Source of the DNA: Plantago ovata
Taxonomy: Eukaryota > Streptophyta > Magnoliopsida > Lamiales > Plantaginaceae
Length of the DNA stretch: 64,000 nt
Assembly: GCA_028274465.1 (NCBI GenBank)
Contig: CM051457.1
Span: 60,574,899-60,638,898 of the forward strand
Direction of reading: 5' to 3'
This document shows, piece after piece, positions 44,332-55,040 of this stretch. The position numbers were made by a program, and so were the translations under genes. The notes under the pieces are model-generated. The model ran no database searches. It was not told the DNA's origin and was given only the letters and a program-made list of their open reading frames with translations. Positions within the stretch are counted from its first letter, which is position 1. The number at the start of each line of letters is the position of its first letter.

Positions 44332-45680
44332 CTAACCTTCAGTAGAGGCGGAAAGGTTAAGCTCAAGATGATCAACCTCCCTTTGATCACTAGAAATCTC
44401 GAAGTATGGCTTCACTCGTTGACCATTCACCTTGAAAGTATTGCCCGTCTTCGGATCAAAGAGTTCTACAGCTCCATGGGGAGCAACTTTGATAATTTCG
44501 TATGGTCCATCCCAACGAGTACGGAGCTTTTCAGGAAATAGTCGAAGGCGAGAATTAAATACCAAAGCTTTTTGCCCAGGAATCAGTTCCTTACGTACTA
44601 TACCACGATCATGATACTTCTTGGTACGTTCTTTGTAGATCTTGGCATTTTCATAAGCACCTAGGCGTAATTCATCAAGCTCATCGAGTTGCCACAACCG
44701 TTCTTCGCCAGCTTTTCCCATATCAAGATTGAGTGCTTTGATAGTCCAATACGCCTTGTGTTCCAATTCTACGGGAAGATGGCATGCTTTCCCATACACA
44801 AGTCTGTACGGAGTGGTTCCAATCACCGTCTTGTAGCTAGTCCTGTATGCCCAAAGCGCATCATTCAATTTTCCTGCCCAATCTTTCCTGCTAGGCTTCA
44901 CTACTCGCTCGAGAATCCTCTTAATTTGACGGTTGCTAACTTCAACTTGGCCCGAAGTCTGTGGATGATATGGCGTAGCAACACTATGGTGGACACCGTA
45001 TTTCGTAAGAAGAGAGGCAAAGGTTCTATTGACGAAGTGCGAACCTCCATCACTGATGATTGTCCTAGGACACCCAAATCTAGAAAATATCACATCCTTC
45101 AAAAACTTCATAACAACTGTGGCATCATTCGTTCTTGTGGGAATTGCCTCCCCCCACTTGGTCACATAATCCACCGCAACAAGAATGTATTCATAACCTC
45201 CACTTGATGGAAATGGTCCCATGAATCAATGCCCCATACGTCGAAAGGTTCGACCACTAGATTCCCTTGAAGGGGTATTTCGTCTTTCTTGCAAATATTA
45301 CCACCTCGTTGACATGGGTCGCAATTTTTCACAAAAGTTTGAGCATCTCGGTGCACTGTTGGCCAGAAAAATCCTGCTTGCAGTACTTTGCGAGCTGTTT
45401 TTATGCCGCTATAGTGTCCACCACAATGAAGCTCATGGCAATGACTCAACACACTTTGTTGCTCTTCTTGCGGCACGCATCTCCTCAGAATTCCATCAGC
45501 TCCTTCTTTGAAAAGATGCGGATCATCCCATATGAAAGGCCTGCAATGCTTGGCAAGAGCTCTCCTATCGGAGGATGAAAAATTAGTTGGGCAAATACCC
45601 ATAGCCAAATAGTTCATAATATCAGCATACCATGGCTCTTCATTAACCTTCATCAAGTGCTCATCGGGGAGATCCTCATT
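44332..45680 (-). pseudogene. pol: Integrase region of element C pol
   Basis: Minus-strand landmarks: zinc finger HCHELHCGGHYSGIKTARKV with NCDPCQRGG; catalytic core [24 protein letters not shown] and [19 protein letters not shown] (D, D, E blocks); then [20 protein letters not shown] and, near the end, [18 protein letters not shown], the GPY motif of gypsy integrases. It ends [10 protein letters not shown] with the stop at 44332. The core and C-terminal part are open; about one break with the zinc-finger part. Integrase after RNase H is the Ty3/gypsy order. Confidence 0.93.
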
Positions 45681-46960
45681 AATAGGAATCGAATCAGCAG
45701 GGATATTTGTTATTCTAGAGAAATGATCAGCTACCAAATTCTCCTTACCAGCTCTATCCACTATGGTCAAATCAAAATCTTGCTTAGCTATTAAATGTCT
45801 CAAAGCAGCATGATCAGTATGGACATTCACTGGATGACCAATCAAATAAGACCTAAACTTTGTAAAGCAAAAACAATAACTAAAAATTCCTTTTCAGTAG
45901 TTGTATAATTAACTTGAGCGGAGTCTAGAGTCTTACTAACATAATAAATCACACGATACTGCATATCAACTTTTTGGCATAAAACAACACCCATAGCAAA
46001 AATCGAAGCATCACACATAATTTCAAAAGGAAGATTCCAATCTGGTGGCACAACAGTGGGAGCAGAAACAAGCTTTTCCTTAAGGGTATTAGAAGCAACT
46101 AGGCACTCATCAGAAAAATGGAAAACCACATCTTTTGCAAGCAAGCTACTTAATGGTTTAGCAATTTTCGAAAAATCCTTAATAAACCTCCTATGAAACC
46201 CTACATGACCAAGAAAAGACTACAATTCTTTCACACAAGTAGGTGGGGGAAGTTTTTCAATGATTTCGATCTTAGCCTTGTCTACCTCAATACCTCTTTC
46301 AGAAACTACATGTCCTAGAACAATGCCTTCCCTAACCATGTAATGACTTTTCTCCCAGCTTAAAGTTAAATTGCATTCAATGCACATTTTCAAAACAAGA
46401 TCTAATCTATGCAAGCATTCATCAAACGAATCACCAAAAAGAGAAAAATCATCCATGAAAACTTCAACAAACATAGTTACCATATCAGAGAAAACAGAAA
46501 GCATGCACCTTTGGAAAGTGGCGGGGGCGTTACATAGCCCAAATGGCATCCTCCTATAGGCAAACGTCCCGAATGGGCAAGTGAATGTCGTCTTCTCTTG
46601 ATCCTCCGGTGCAATCGGGATCTGGTAGAAACCTGACAAGCCATCAAAAAAACAATAGAATTTCCGCCCCGCAAGGCGGTTTAGCATGTCATCTATAAAT
46701 GGCAAAGGGCAGTTGTCTTTCGTAGTGGCGGCATTTAATCTTCTATAATCAATGCACATCCGCCATCCAGTGGTTTTCCTAACCTGTACTAATTCTCCCT
46801 TCTCATTCTCTTCTATCGTGACCCCTGATTTTTTAGGAACTACATGAACATGGGCACCCATCGACTATCAGGAATGGGGTAAATCGTATCGGCATCTAGT
46901 AACTTAATTACTTCTTTCTTTACCACCTCTTGCATGGCCGGATTTATCCTACGCTGAGGT
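45681..46960 (-). pseudogene. pol: Reverse transcriptase and RNase H region of element C pol
   Basis: RT shows GWRMCIDYRRLNAATTKDNC, PLPFIDDMLNRLAG, FYQIPIAPEDQEKTTFTCPF, GTFAYRRMPFGLCNAPATFQ and the catalytic VEVFMDDFSLFGDS. RNase H follows with FEIMCDASIFAMGVVLCQ, YTTTEKEFLVIVFALQS and DHAALRHLIAKQD, ending near DHFSRI. Athila-type by these blocks. About three breaks. Confidence 0.92.
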
Positions 46961-47520
46961 TACCTAACGGGTTTGGCATCTTGTTCTAGAGTGATGTTGT
47001 GCACACACCGAGTAGGGCTAATTCCCTTAATATCACTAATCCCCCATCCTATAGCTGCAGAATTTTCTGTCAAAATTTCAACTAGCCTATTTTCTTCATC
47101 GCTGGAAAGATGTGAGGAGACTATCACAGGTTTTTTCTGATTCTTTCCTAAGTAGACATACTTAAGGTTTGCAGGGAGAGGCTTCAATTCTAAGTTAGGC
47201 TCTTCAGGAAATTTGCTTTCTTCCTCTTCTTCATCTAAGGGTTCAACCACTTCTTCTCCTACTGGAATTTTTGGGGTACTATCCATCATTTCAACTAATT
47301 CCCTTGCTTCTTCGGACATGTAACACGTCTCAACCTGCATGGTTAGTGCCTCCTCAAGAGGTTCAATATTATCACGGTGATGAGTAAATTCAGAAAGTAT
47401 AGAATTAAAGCAGTCAACGAAATTTAACTCATCCATACCATCTTTATTTACCTCCGCATTGCAACCTACCAATTGGATTTTCTCACCCATTACCTCCATA
47501 GAGATCTTCTTGCCTTTAGT
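46961..47520 (-). pseudogene. pol: Protease to RT link of element C
   Basis: This reads an acidic stretch, then PNLELKPLPANLKYVYLGKN and SSHLSSDEENRLVEILTEN, AIGWGISDIKGISPTRC, CVHNITLEQDAKPVR. This block ahead of RT is typical of Athila-type pol. About one break on each side. Confidence 0.85.
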
Positions 47521-47627
47521 TCAAAGCACGTGTTGGTAGTTGCCATGAATGGTCTCCCAAGTAGTACCACGTGTTCGCGAATATGGCTCTCTCCCTCGTC
47601 TGCAGACTTCATTACCACAAAATCAGC

Positions 47628-49412
47628 TTAAATTATCAATTTGTCCACTTTCACAAGGATATCTTCTATTATCCCAACTGGCCTATTCACGCTTTGGTCC
47701 GCCATTTGGACAACCATATCAGTTGGTGTCAATTCACCGAGATCTAAGGCCTTGTATACTGAATAGGGCATTAAGTTAATGCTAGCCCCCAAGTCAAGCA
47801 TAGCCTTCGTGGTTCGACCATTCCCCAAAGCGATGTTGATGATGAAACTTCCAGGATCTCTTTTCTTCACAGGTAACTCGGCAATTGAATTCACCGTCTC
47901 AACCTCATTAACTTCCTTTCCTGAAGTAACCCTTTTGTTGTTCTTCATCTCACGAAACAATTTCGTATAAGCCGGAATGTTTTGGATTAACTCCATGAGA
48001 GGCACATTAACTTCAACTTTTGAGAGGCGTGGGAATAGAGGTGACTCTTGAATATCCTTCTTGGCTGGCATGATCCGACTTGGGAATGGCACATGTGGTT
48101 TCGGGGGCACATATGGATTAGAAGATTTGTGAAGTACCTCCGGATTCGAAGTGCCCCCTTCGACCTCATCATCATCCACATCTTCTTCAGATGGTCTTGG
48201 TTCATCATCCTTCTCTTGAGGTTCTTTGGAGCTTTCACTAACTTCTTGTTCTGTGCTTGGTCCTACATTGTTAGTCTCAGAAGATTTAATACGTTTAGGA
48301 CGCACGAAGTTAGGAATTTTGGTCACCTTTCCTACACGGAGTAGTAGATTCACTTCTTCGTACTCAGGTTCCTCAGTAGAATCTGTTTGGAGAGGTTTAG
48401 GATCGAGAGAATCAACTTCGGGTGTCAGAACAGGGGAGCTGGGGTCGTCCAGCTCCCTGGAGCTGGGGGGCCATTCGCCCCCGGCCCTAGGCGGTTTGCC
48501 TGGGGCGGGCCGAGTTGCCCCCAACGTGCTGCCTGTGGGGGGCGATTCGCCCCCCACGCTGGGCGGTGCGCCCCCCACCTCCAGGGGGGCGTCTTCGTCT
48601 AAAATCTTCTCTTCTTCAAGTTGATGAACCTCCTCTGCCCTTTCACACTTCAACAACCTAAATTCCTCCATAAATTGCTCAGTTACTTCGACTGCTTCAA
48701 AAACCTTTTCGATGCGAAGATTGTTTTCAACTTGCCCTGCGTGTGCTATCTCAAAAACATTCTCAATGGCCTTAATCCCTGCGTAAAACGCCTGTTCATC
48801 ATCTTCGCTGATGTCTTCGTCTTCAGAATACTCATATAAGCTCTCTGTCTTATCATAGGTTGGAGTCCCACTGGTATCGTGAATCGGTATTTGCTTCTCA
48901 GATTGTGCAGAACCACTAGCGTATTTACGGAGCATCTTCTCCGCCTCTTCAACCGTACATTCTTCCAATCCTCCGCACATTCCATCAACCTTAAGCCTAA
49001 CTTCATCACGTAGCCCACTAACAAAAAACCAAATTAACTCCCCATCTTCGAAACGATGATGAGCGCACTCTCGTTTATATAGCTCAAAACGCTCGTAGGC
49101 ATCACAAAACCGCTCATACTCTCCTTGCCTGAAGTATTCAATCCGATTCCGCAAGGCAATCGTCTCATGGTAAGGCATAAAACGCGCCAAGAACTCCTCT
49201 ACTACTTGGCCCCAGGTTCTCAGTGATCCTGGTGCTAACCTTGCCATCCAAAGTCTCGGTTCATATCCCAAAGCATAAGAAAATAATTTCCTGCACAATT
49301 GGTCCTCGGTAAGCCCCTTTGCTGGAACTTTTGCTACTTCTTCCTCATAGGTCTTGATGAAACTTATCGGATTCATCCCTACTCCATCTTCGAACCTTGG
49401 TATACTTCTCAC
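47628..49412 (-). CDS. gag: Gag-protease of element C
   Basis: A 594-codon open stretch. Gag core at residues ~1-190: MRSIPRFEDGVGMNPISFIK, LFSYALGYEPRLWMARLAPG, FMPYHETIALRNRIEYFRQG, ELIWFFVSGLRDEVRLKVDG. A linker follows; residues ~274-316 are a Gly/Pro-rich insert encoded by GC palindrome cassettes. Then acidic Ser/Glu-rich sequence, LFPRLSKVEVNVPLMELIQN, and the protease near the end: ALGNGRTTKAMLDLGASINL, VVQMADQSVNRPVGIIEDIL (D-L-G-A in place of the common D-T/S-G). No CCHC knuckle seen. The first ATG of this stretch may not be the true start: the 290-base leader between primer site and 49412 has other short readings. Different Gag from B. Confidence 0.88.
   Translation of the reverse strand: MRSIPRFEDGVGMNPISFIKTYEEEVAKVPAKGLTEDQLCRKLFSYALGYEPRLWMARLAPGSLRTWGQVVEEFLARFMPYHETIALRNRIEYFRQGEYERFCDAYERFELYKRECAHHRFEDGELIWFFVSGLRDEVRLKVDGMCGGLEECTVEEAEKMLRKYASGSAQSEKQIPIHDTSGTPTYDKTESLYEYSEDEDISEDDEQAFYAGIKAIENVFEIAHAGQVENNLRIEKVFEAVEVTEQFMEEFRLLKCERAEEVHQLEEEKILDEDAPLEVGGAPPSVGGESPPTGSTLGATRPAPGKPPRAGGEWPPSSRELDDPSSPVLTPEVDSLDPKPLQTDSTEEPEYEEVNLLLRVGKVTKIPNFVRPKRIKSSETNNVGPSTEQEVSESSKEPQEKDDEPRPSEEDVDDDEVEGGTSNPEVLHKSSNPYVPPKPHVPFPSRIMPAKKDIQESPLFPRLSKVEVNVPLMELIQNIPAYTKLFREMKNNKRVTSGKEVNEVETVNSIAELPVKKRDPGSFIINIALGNGRTTKAMLDLGASINLMPYSVYKALDLGELTPTDMVVQMADQSVNRPVGIIEDILVKVDKLII
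48464..48590 (-). repeat. GC-rich palindrome cassettes inside the gag of C, in frame
   Basis: GGGGGGCGATTCGCCCCCC (48538-48556) and weaker neighbours lie within the open gag frame and encode a Gly/Pro-rich insert (GGAPPSVGGESPPTGST) between acidic segments. Length keeps the frame open. Confidence 0.8.
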
Positions 49413-49699
49413 TACAGAAATTGTTACCTCATACCCTGATAACTCTTCTTTCCAAGTATATAGCTGACCCTTTCTTAACTTGCGAGAATGTAGGCGTCAA
49501 GCGAGCTTTTAAGGTCGTCATACCTGGAAATCTAGAACAGGAGTAATTCAAAACTGAAAATTAGTCTCGTTAGAAGTCTCGAAAATCAAGAAAATTTTTG
49601 GAATTCACCTATAAAATCGAAAAAGACTAATTAAACTACTAACTCTGAGAATTGAATGCTGAAAATATAAATAAGCTAAACAGAAAAAAGGAGTATAGT
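49413..49699 (-). other. Leader of C
   Basis: About 290 bases between primer site and the gag open stretch. The first ~55 bases match the leader of B and G. A minus-strand ATG near 49525 begins MTTLKAR and could be the real gag start; not resolved. Confidence 0.6.
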
Positions 49700-49716
49700 C
49701 CCCGGCAACGGCGCCA
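49700..49716 (-). promoter_or_regulatory. Primer binding site of C (Asp-tRNA)
   Basis: Minus strand TGGCGCCGTTGCCGGGG, a perfect complement of the 3' end of plant tRNA-Asp(GTC), three bases from the LTR. Confidence 0.93.
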
Positions 49717-49719
49717 ATT

Positions 49720-50922
49720 TGATGAACGAGATTGTCAGACTCAATTAATCAAATAAATTTGTTTTTAGCCAAAGGCAATTCACAACTACAACGAAAACCA
49801 AGGCACATAGTGTAGAAGTAAAATAACCTCGAGTGTCGATCTCTAAGGACTATAACTAGCGTTATCTAATTTAACTTAAACTATAAACTCAACAAACGAC
49901 TTAGCACAAATTTTCTTATCAATAATAATGGAAGTTAGCGATAGTATGATCTTTTAAAGCATCAGGTTAATAATCATGCATGAAGTACTTGAACGTTTGC
50001 ATAGAAATCTAAGATCATGAATTGTCCAATGTGTTTCGTTCAATTCAACACTACGAAGATAGAGGGCTTAGATAGATCAAAGAAATAAAGCAATAAGTCA
50101 AGTCTAAATCACGTTATAACCACTCATGCATAATCAAGAACCCTAGCTAAGAAATCACATACTATCACCAACGATAGATTTAGCTACTCATAGATAAATT
50201 GCAATCAACAAGAATCAAAGCAAGATTGAATGAAAACATGTTGAAAGAAATCAATAAAAGTAGAAAAATCGTGAGATACAATGTTACCAATGAAGGTTGT
50301 CAATCTCCGAAGAATTGCTAACTCACAAGCAAGAATTGATAAAGAACGAGGTCCAATTGCTATGCTTAATCCTCCAAATTGATAAGAAAAAGAGTCTCCT
50401 ATGCTAAGAATTCCCAGAACAGGCTATGGAGAATTTGTCTCTCAAAATAATGTGAAAAGGTATGAAAAACGTAGAAAAACAGGCAACTATATATAATGCT
50501 CGGAATCGCACGGGGCGAACCGACCCAAATGCCGGGCGATTCGCCTGGTACGGGGCGATTCGCCCCACGTCCCAGGCGATTCGCCTGGGACATCCAGATC
50601 AACTTCAGCGAGATTTTAGTCTTCTTTTCCTTTTCGGACTCGGATTTTGCCTTCTAGTGACCTTTAAGCCTTGAAACTCGTCCCCTAGGCCTCAAATCTC
50701 ATCTGGAACCTTCTAGATACTCCACGAATGTCCAAAACCTCGTCCACTTCATCAATATTGCCCATAAAAACACGTTTTTCACCTAAAACCTGAAAAATGC
50801 AAAGAAAAGGGAAACGTGACACTATTCTAATAAAATGCACTAAAATATAAGCTAAATTAACCTAGAGGATAGCTAAATTGGTGAAAAAGACTCGAATGAA
50901 AGTGTAAAATAAACGTTCATCA
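49720..50922 (-). repeat. 5' LTR of element C
   Basis: 1203 bp, TGATGAACG-type ends. TATA-like CTATATATA at 50488-50496 (minus-strand TATATATAG) with uncut GC palindrome cassettes at 50511-50590 upstream of it. TACTA follows at 50923-50927. Confidence 0.94.
50511..50590 (-). repeat. GC-rich palindrome cassettes, 5' LTR of C (uncut)
   Basis: Units: GCCGGGCGATTCGCCTGG-like, GGGGCGATTCGCCCC, and CCCAGGCGATTCGCCTGGG (50572-50590). The last is the empty version of the site occupied by B in the other LTR. Confidence 0.88.
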
Positions 50923-50990
50923 TACTAGTTACTGCAGTTTCCTTAATTTAACATGGTTAATTGCTCATCAAAATTACAAGTTTCCTAACA
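50923..50990 (-). repeat. 3' LTR of D, piece 3 (its start)
   Basis: Begins with the right TACTA copy of C and ends CTTGTAA...CCTAACA at 50990, reverse complement of TGTTAGGAAACTTG, the LTR start. Confidence 0.92.
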
Positions 50991-51252
50991 AATTTCCCCC
51001 TTTTTGATGTTAGCAATCCATGGCTAAATTAATTGTTACCCTTTTAGAGGTTTCTGATGTTGAATAAATCAGTTGATTAATGCAAGCATACTTGAATTAT
51101 AAAAAAGTAAGCATAAGTAGAATGCATAATCAAAAACCAATAAGAGTCAAAAGATTTATTGTTGATAGTTATCTTTCAGTAAGTTTACAAGAAAGTTCAG
51201 AGATAACTACACAAATCAGCAAACAAAACTAAACAAAGCTTTTACAAGGGAC
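50991..51252 (-). other. Polypurine tract and 3' UTR of D
   Basis: TTTCCCCCTTTTT at 50993-51005 is the minus-strand polypurine tract AAAAAGGGGGAAA, next to the LTR. The rest matches the 3' UTR of E (33089-33352) in reverse; no gene. Confidence 0.9.
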
Positions 51253-53250
51253 TTAAGCTCTTCCACCAGAAGATTTCCTCAGAATCTCCCTTACACTTTT
51301 CTCAGCAAGCGCAGAAAATTCAACACAGTCCTTTTCGTAATCTTCAAGTAGCTTACGGACTTCGAGCTGAATGATCCTTGCGTTCTTGCAGGCGGTATAA
51401 TGATGGTTTTCACCATCATTTCTTTGTAGTGCAACACCCACAAGTGCATACCCCAATTGCTGGTATGGAGAAGTTGTGTATCTGAAATTCCCTTGTTAGC
51501 ATGAATCTTCCTTAACCAGAGAAGATCTTCTTCTTGATCCTTGGCAGTGAGATAGAAATACTCATAAGGAATAAAGCCATATTTCTTCTTTGACTTCTTG
51601 GTTAAAGGGTCAGAGTAGTAAGCAACATCAATTGGTTTGATTAAATCGGGCTCTTGCTTCATTTGCTTGCCAATAGATGTTCTTCTTACCAAGACTTCTA
51701 GATTCAGCCATCTTGCAGCAATGTTTCTTGGGTAGGGAGGAGGATCCCTTTCGTTTCGTTTCACCTTTAATTCAATCCAAGTGTACATTTGATTCAGTAC
51801 AACAGTTGGAAAGAAATCATTTGCCAATACATCTTCCAGCTTTAAGATCCAACAACCATGAACATTTCTAATCACATTTTGAGTTGTTTCCTCATTGTTG
51901 GTCTTTGTATAATCAATGCCAGAACCAATGGCAATGCTGGCTAGCCTCTTTTCTTCCTGTCTTTGACTTCTTCTTCTTGACTTTGCATTTTCTTGATCTC
52001 TTGCTGAATATCTTGAGTCAGAAGAGAAATGTTTTGAGTGGCCAGACGGAGTTAGGGCTGTGATTGGTCTAGCTCTTATATCTTGAGCTATTGTTTGATT
52101 GTCATCATCATCATCATCTTCATTCAGATCTTGATGACTCTCAGTATGACAGTATTCATGAGTTTCAGCAGATGTTCTTCTCCTTTCCGGATTTGCTGAA
52201 TTCAACTTAGAATCTATTCAACTTGTCTTTTAGAACTTTGCTCTCTTCCAGCAAGAGGTTCTATTGTCAATGGCGCTTCAGCAGGGGTTTTCTTTCTTGA
52301 AGATTTTCTTTGTTTATCTTCCCCCTTAGACATGGATTGCATCATTGGGTGAATATGCAGAGAGAAAAATTCATTGCAATTTTCAGCAAGTTTACTTAGG
52401 CTGTTGTACTTAAGAATCATGTCTTGCTGATCAGCAATCAGCTTGGACATTTCTTCTTTTATACTCACCAAGTTCTCCTCATGTCTGCGCTCATTTTTGA
52501 CTTTTTCTTCAATGAAAGTCTGAGCCTTTTTCAATGCAGTCTTTGCCAGTTTGAGTGCTTGACTGACATCATCTTCATAGCTTTTATGATGTAGACTTAT
52601 GTCTTTATGAGCTATCGTAAGAGAAGTAGTGCGTTTCAGCACAATAGCCAGTATTTTGCCTATGTCAAGCGGACTCTCAGCAAGCAGTGCATCGTCCTCT
52701 TCTTTGCAGGCTTTGTGGACTTCCATTAGTGCCTTAATTCTTGGAGTAAAATCCTCCATATTAGGAAACGACACTAAAGAAGGAGTTACGGAATGAACTT
52801 TTAGCTCAGTAGCGAATTGATCATCTTTGGTCAGTAAATGGCATCTTATGTCATCTCCTACATCATTTTCTTCATCAAGAGGAGGAATTGTAACCACTGT
52901 GGGTTCAACTTTCTTTGTTAGATCGTCTTCATTTGCTGAGAGATCTTCTTCGTCATCAGATTCATCAAGGCCAGCAACCTTGGTTCCTAAATCTGTAGCT
53001 TCATTCCCTTTCGGTTGAGTGGTTGCTGAGGGCAACGCTTGAGAATCAACAACTGGAGTTTCACCAGTAGTAACTTTCTGTTGAGTAGTTGCTGAGGGAA
53101 ACTCTTGAGACTCAACAACTAGAGTTTCACCAGTAGTAAGTGCAAGGGAGGGGACTTCTGTATGCTTCACTCCTGAAGATTGAGCAATGTCTATATTCTG
53201 TGTATGCCTTGCATGAATCTGTAGACTGTTTTGAAATGCTCTTTGATAAT
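51253..53250 (-). pseudogene. Extra (env-like) frame of D, 3' part, cut by F
   Basis: Minus-strand reading from the F junction: FQNSLQIHARHTQNIDIAQS, two TTGET(L/P)V units, acidic DESDDEEDLSANEDD, a long helical stretch (LKRTTSLTIAHKDISLHHKS), MMQSMSKGEDKQRKSSRKKT, then SGHSKHFSSDS, basic KSRRRSQRQEEKRLA and the C-terminal block (NVHGCWILKLEDVLANDFFP, KKYGFIPYEYFYLTAKDQEE). Stop at 51253. About two breaks, the best preserved C-terminal half in the window besides E. The reading that extends past 53250 is LTR sequence of F in reverse, not protein of D. Confidence 0.85.
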
Positions 53251-54928
53251 TGTTAGGAAACTTGTAATTTTGATGAGCAATTAACCATGCTAAATTAAGA
53301 ACAGTCCAGTAACTAGTACTCTTAAGGTCCATAGGATTTTAGAATTTTAAGGACATTGTAAAAGAGGAACGTTTGCTGATGACTTAGATAGGTGTTAGAT
53401 AAGTTATTTCTTTTGTGTATGACGTATTTTATTTTCTGAGAAGAAAATAATTTATTGACACTTTAGCGTATGATGTATTTTATTTTCTGAAAAGAAAATA
53501 TCTTATTGATGCTTAGCTTTAATGAATCTTATTTTCTGAAAAGAAAATGACCTATTGAAGCATTTGCTGAAGATGTATTTTGTTTATTACAAACAAATTA
53601 TTGAAGCAAATAAGAAACCGGTCAGAATCTTGAAGACTTTTGAAGATCTGAAGACTTGAAGACTTGAAGATTGCTGAAGACTGGTGAGGCACGTGTTGCT
53701 CAGAAAGTGAAATTTTCAGCAACAGCATTGCATAAGTGAAAATCTGAAAGACAGAGTAGGTTGTGCTTGCTGAAACTGAGAATGAACACTTGCTGATGAA
53801 CATATGTGACCTCTTGCTGAATGTCCGTGATTTTGCGCTCCAATGTTACTGTTTGAATTCTATTCAAAAGTACATTTAATGCAACGCTTACACGCGAAGG
53901 ACGTGAAGACTAGAAGACAAACAAAGGTTGCTGCTGAAAGTACAAAAGCAAGATAGTGACATGTTAAGGAACAAAAGCCTTAGGATTTGAAATTCAAACG
54001 GCTCCTTACTTGCACTATAAATAGAGGTCATCCGGCAAAGAGTTGAAGTGTGTCAACAACGTGATCAAACTCTCACTTGTGCTTAAAAACTCACAAACCT
54101 TCAAACACTTTTACTGCCATTGATCCGTTCCAAGACTTAAAGCTTGAAAAAGCTACTTGTGAAGAAGTAGAACAAACTCGGCTAAGAAATTAGTTAAGTG
54201 TTCTTTCTTTCGAACAAGAACAAGTCTTGACACCAGAAACAATCAAACTTGTTTACTGCAAAGTATTCCAAGTTGTGTTTCTTAGATTACTTGTTGTAAC
54301 TGAATAAGTTATAATTAAGTCATCTCACCCCAAAACTCTCTAACTGAAAATACACCCTTTCAGGCGTGATATTCAGGGGGAACTTAATCGAGCAAAGTTT
54401 TGCTGATTAAAAGTACCAAGTTTGGTGGAGAACAAGGTTGAAGTTCTCTAGTTTAGGTTGGAGACAAAGCAAGTGTGCTTTGATTTCTGTTGAATCGCTT
54501 TAGATAGGAGATTGTAAGGAACCTCAATCATATCTTAGTGGATTCAGTCCTAGAAAGGACAAAGTGGATTAGTTGAGAGATTACGCCACTCTCAGATACC
54601 ACTATAAAAGCGTTTGTGTGATTTACTTACTGCATTTAGCTTTCAGCAAATTATATCTGTTTGTACACAGTCACTCACTTCACTTGCTGAAACTCTTTAC
54701 TTGCTGAAAAAGCACTTATTGTTTCAAAGACTTCCGCTCTCTGATTTAAGTATCAGCAAACCAAGTCACTGGAAAGTAACTTACGCTTGCTGAGAAAGTT
54801 AAGTATCAGCAACCTCAAAACTGAAAAGTAATAAGTACTTGCTGAGAAAGTTTTTAAACGACAAAAGTTTGAAAAGACTATTCACCCCCCCCCCTCTAGT
54901 CTTTTCTTGTTGTTTAAAGGGACCAACA
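53251..54928 (+). repeat. 5' LTR of element F
   Basis: 1678 bp, TGTTAGG...CCAACA. TATAAATAG at 54016-54024. Near 53440-53560 a ~60-base motif (TTTTCTGAAAAGAAAAT, a palindrome-like word) is repeated about three times, which makes this LTR longer than in E. The terminal hairpin with its C run is at ~54877-54907. No gene. Confidence 0.92.
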
Positions 54929-54930
54929 AG

Positions 54931-54942
54931 TGGTATCAGAGC
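54931..54942 (+). promoter_or_regulatory. Primer binding site of F (initiator Met-tRNA)
   Basis: TGGTATCAGAGC two bases after the LTR, as in E. Confidence 0.93.
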
Positions 54943-55040
54943 AGGAGGTTCTTTAGCCTTCTGCACTGAACCTAGATCCCCTTAAGTGCTTTCCGTAAAT
55001 CACTTTCACTTGATCAGTTTGGTAGTGCTTTGCTGACAGG

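Larger units (their letters stand above)
35110..50922 (-). mobile_element. Gypsy (Athila-type) element C, both LTRs, gag and pol, broken, hosting B in its 3' LTR
   Basis: Minus-strand order: 5' LTR 50922-49720, primer site 49716-49700, leader, gag-protease 49412-47628, protease-RT link, RT, RNase H, integrase (to 44332), 1.9 kb noncoding 3' region, polypurine tract, 3' LTR 42448-35110 (split by B). Without B it is about 9.7 kb. Perfect TACTA duplications flank it. LTRs differ at about 35 of ~1200 sites by hand (about 2.9%, ~1.1 My). Pol has about five breaks. No env-like gene is visible in the 3' region. Confidence 0.92.
11440..53250 (-). mobile_element. Copia (Sirevirus-type) element D, minus strand, 3' part, host of E, C and F
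   Basis: Visible parts, read on the minus strand: 3' part of the extra frame (53250-51253), 3' UTR, polypurine tract (51005-50994), and the 3' LTR in three pieces: 50990-50928, 35109-34965 and 12800-11440. The LTR ends TGTTGGTCCC (11440) and CCTAACA (50990) fit the family. The splits are explained by C (TACTA duplication) and E (AATAT duplication). Gag, pol and the 5' LTR should lie right of F, beyond the window. It is inserted in A3. It must be older than C, E and F. The visible coding part has about one or two breaks. Confidence 0.88.
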
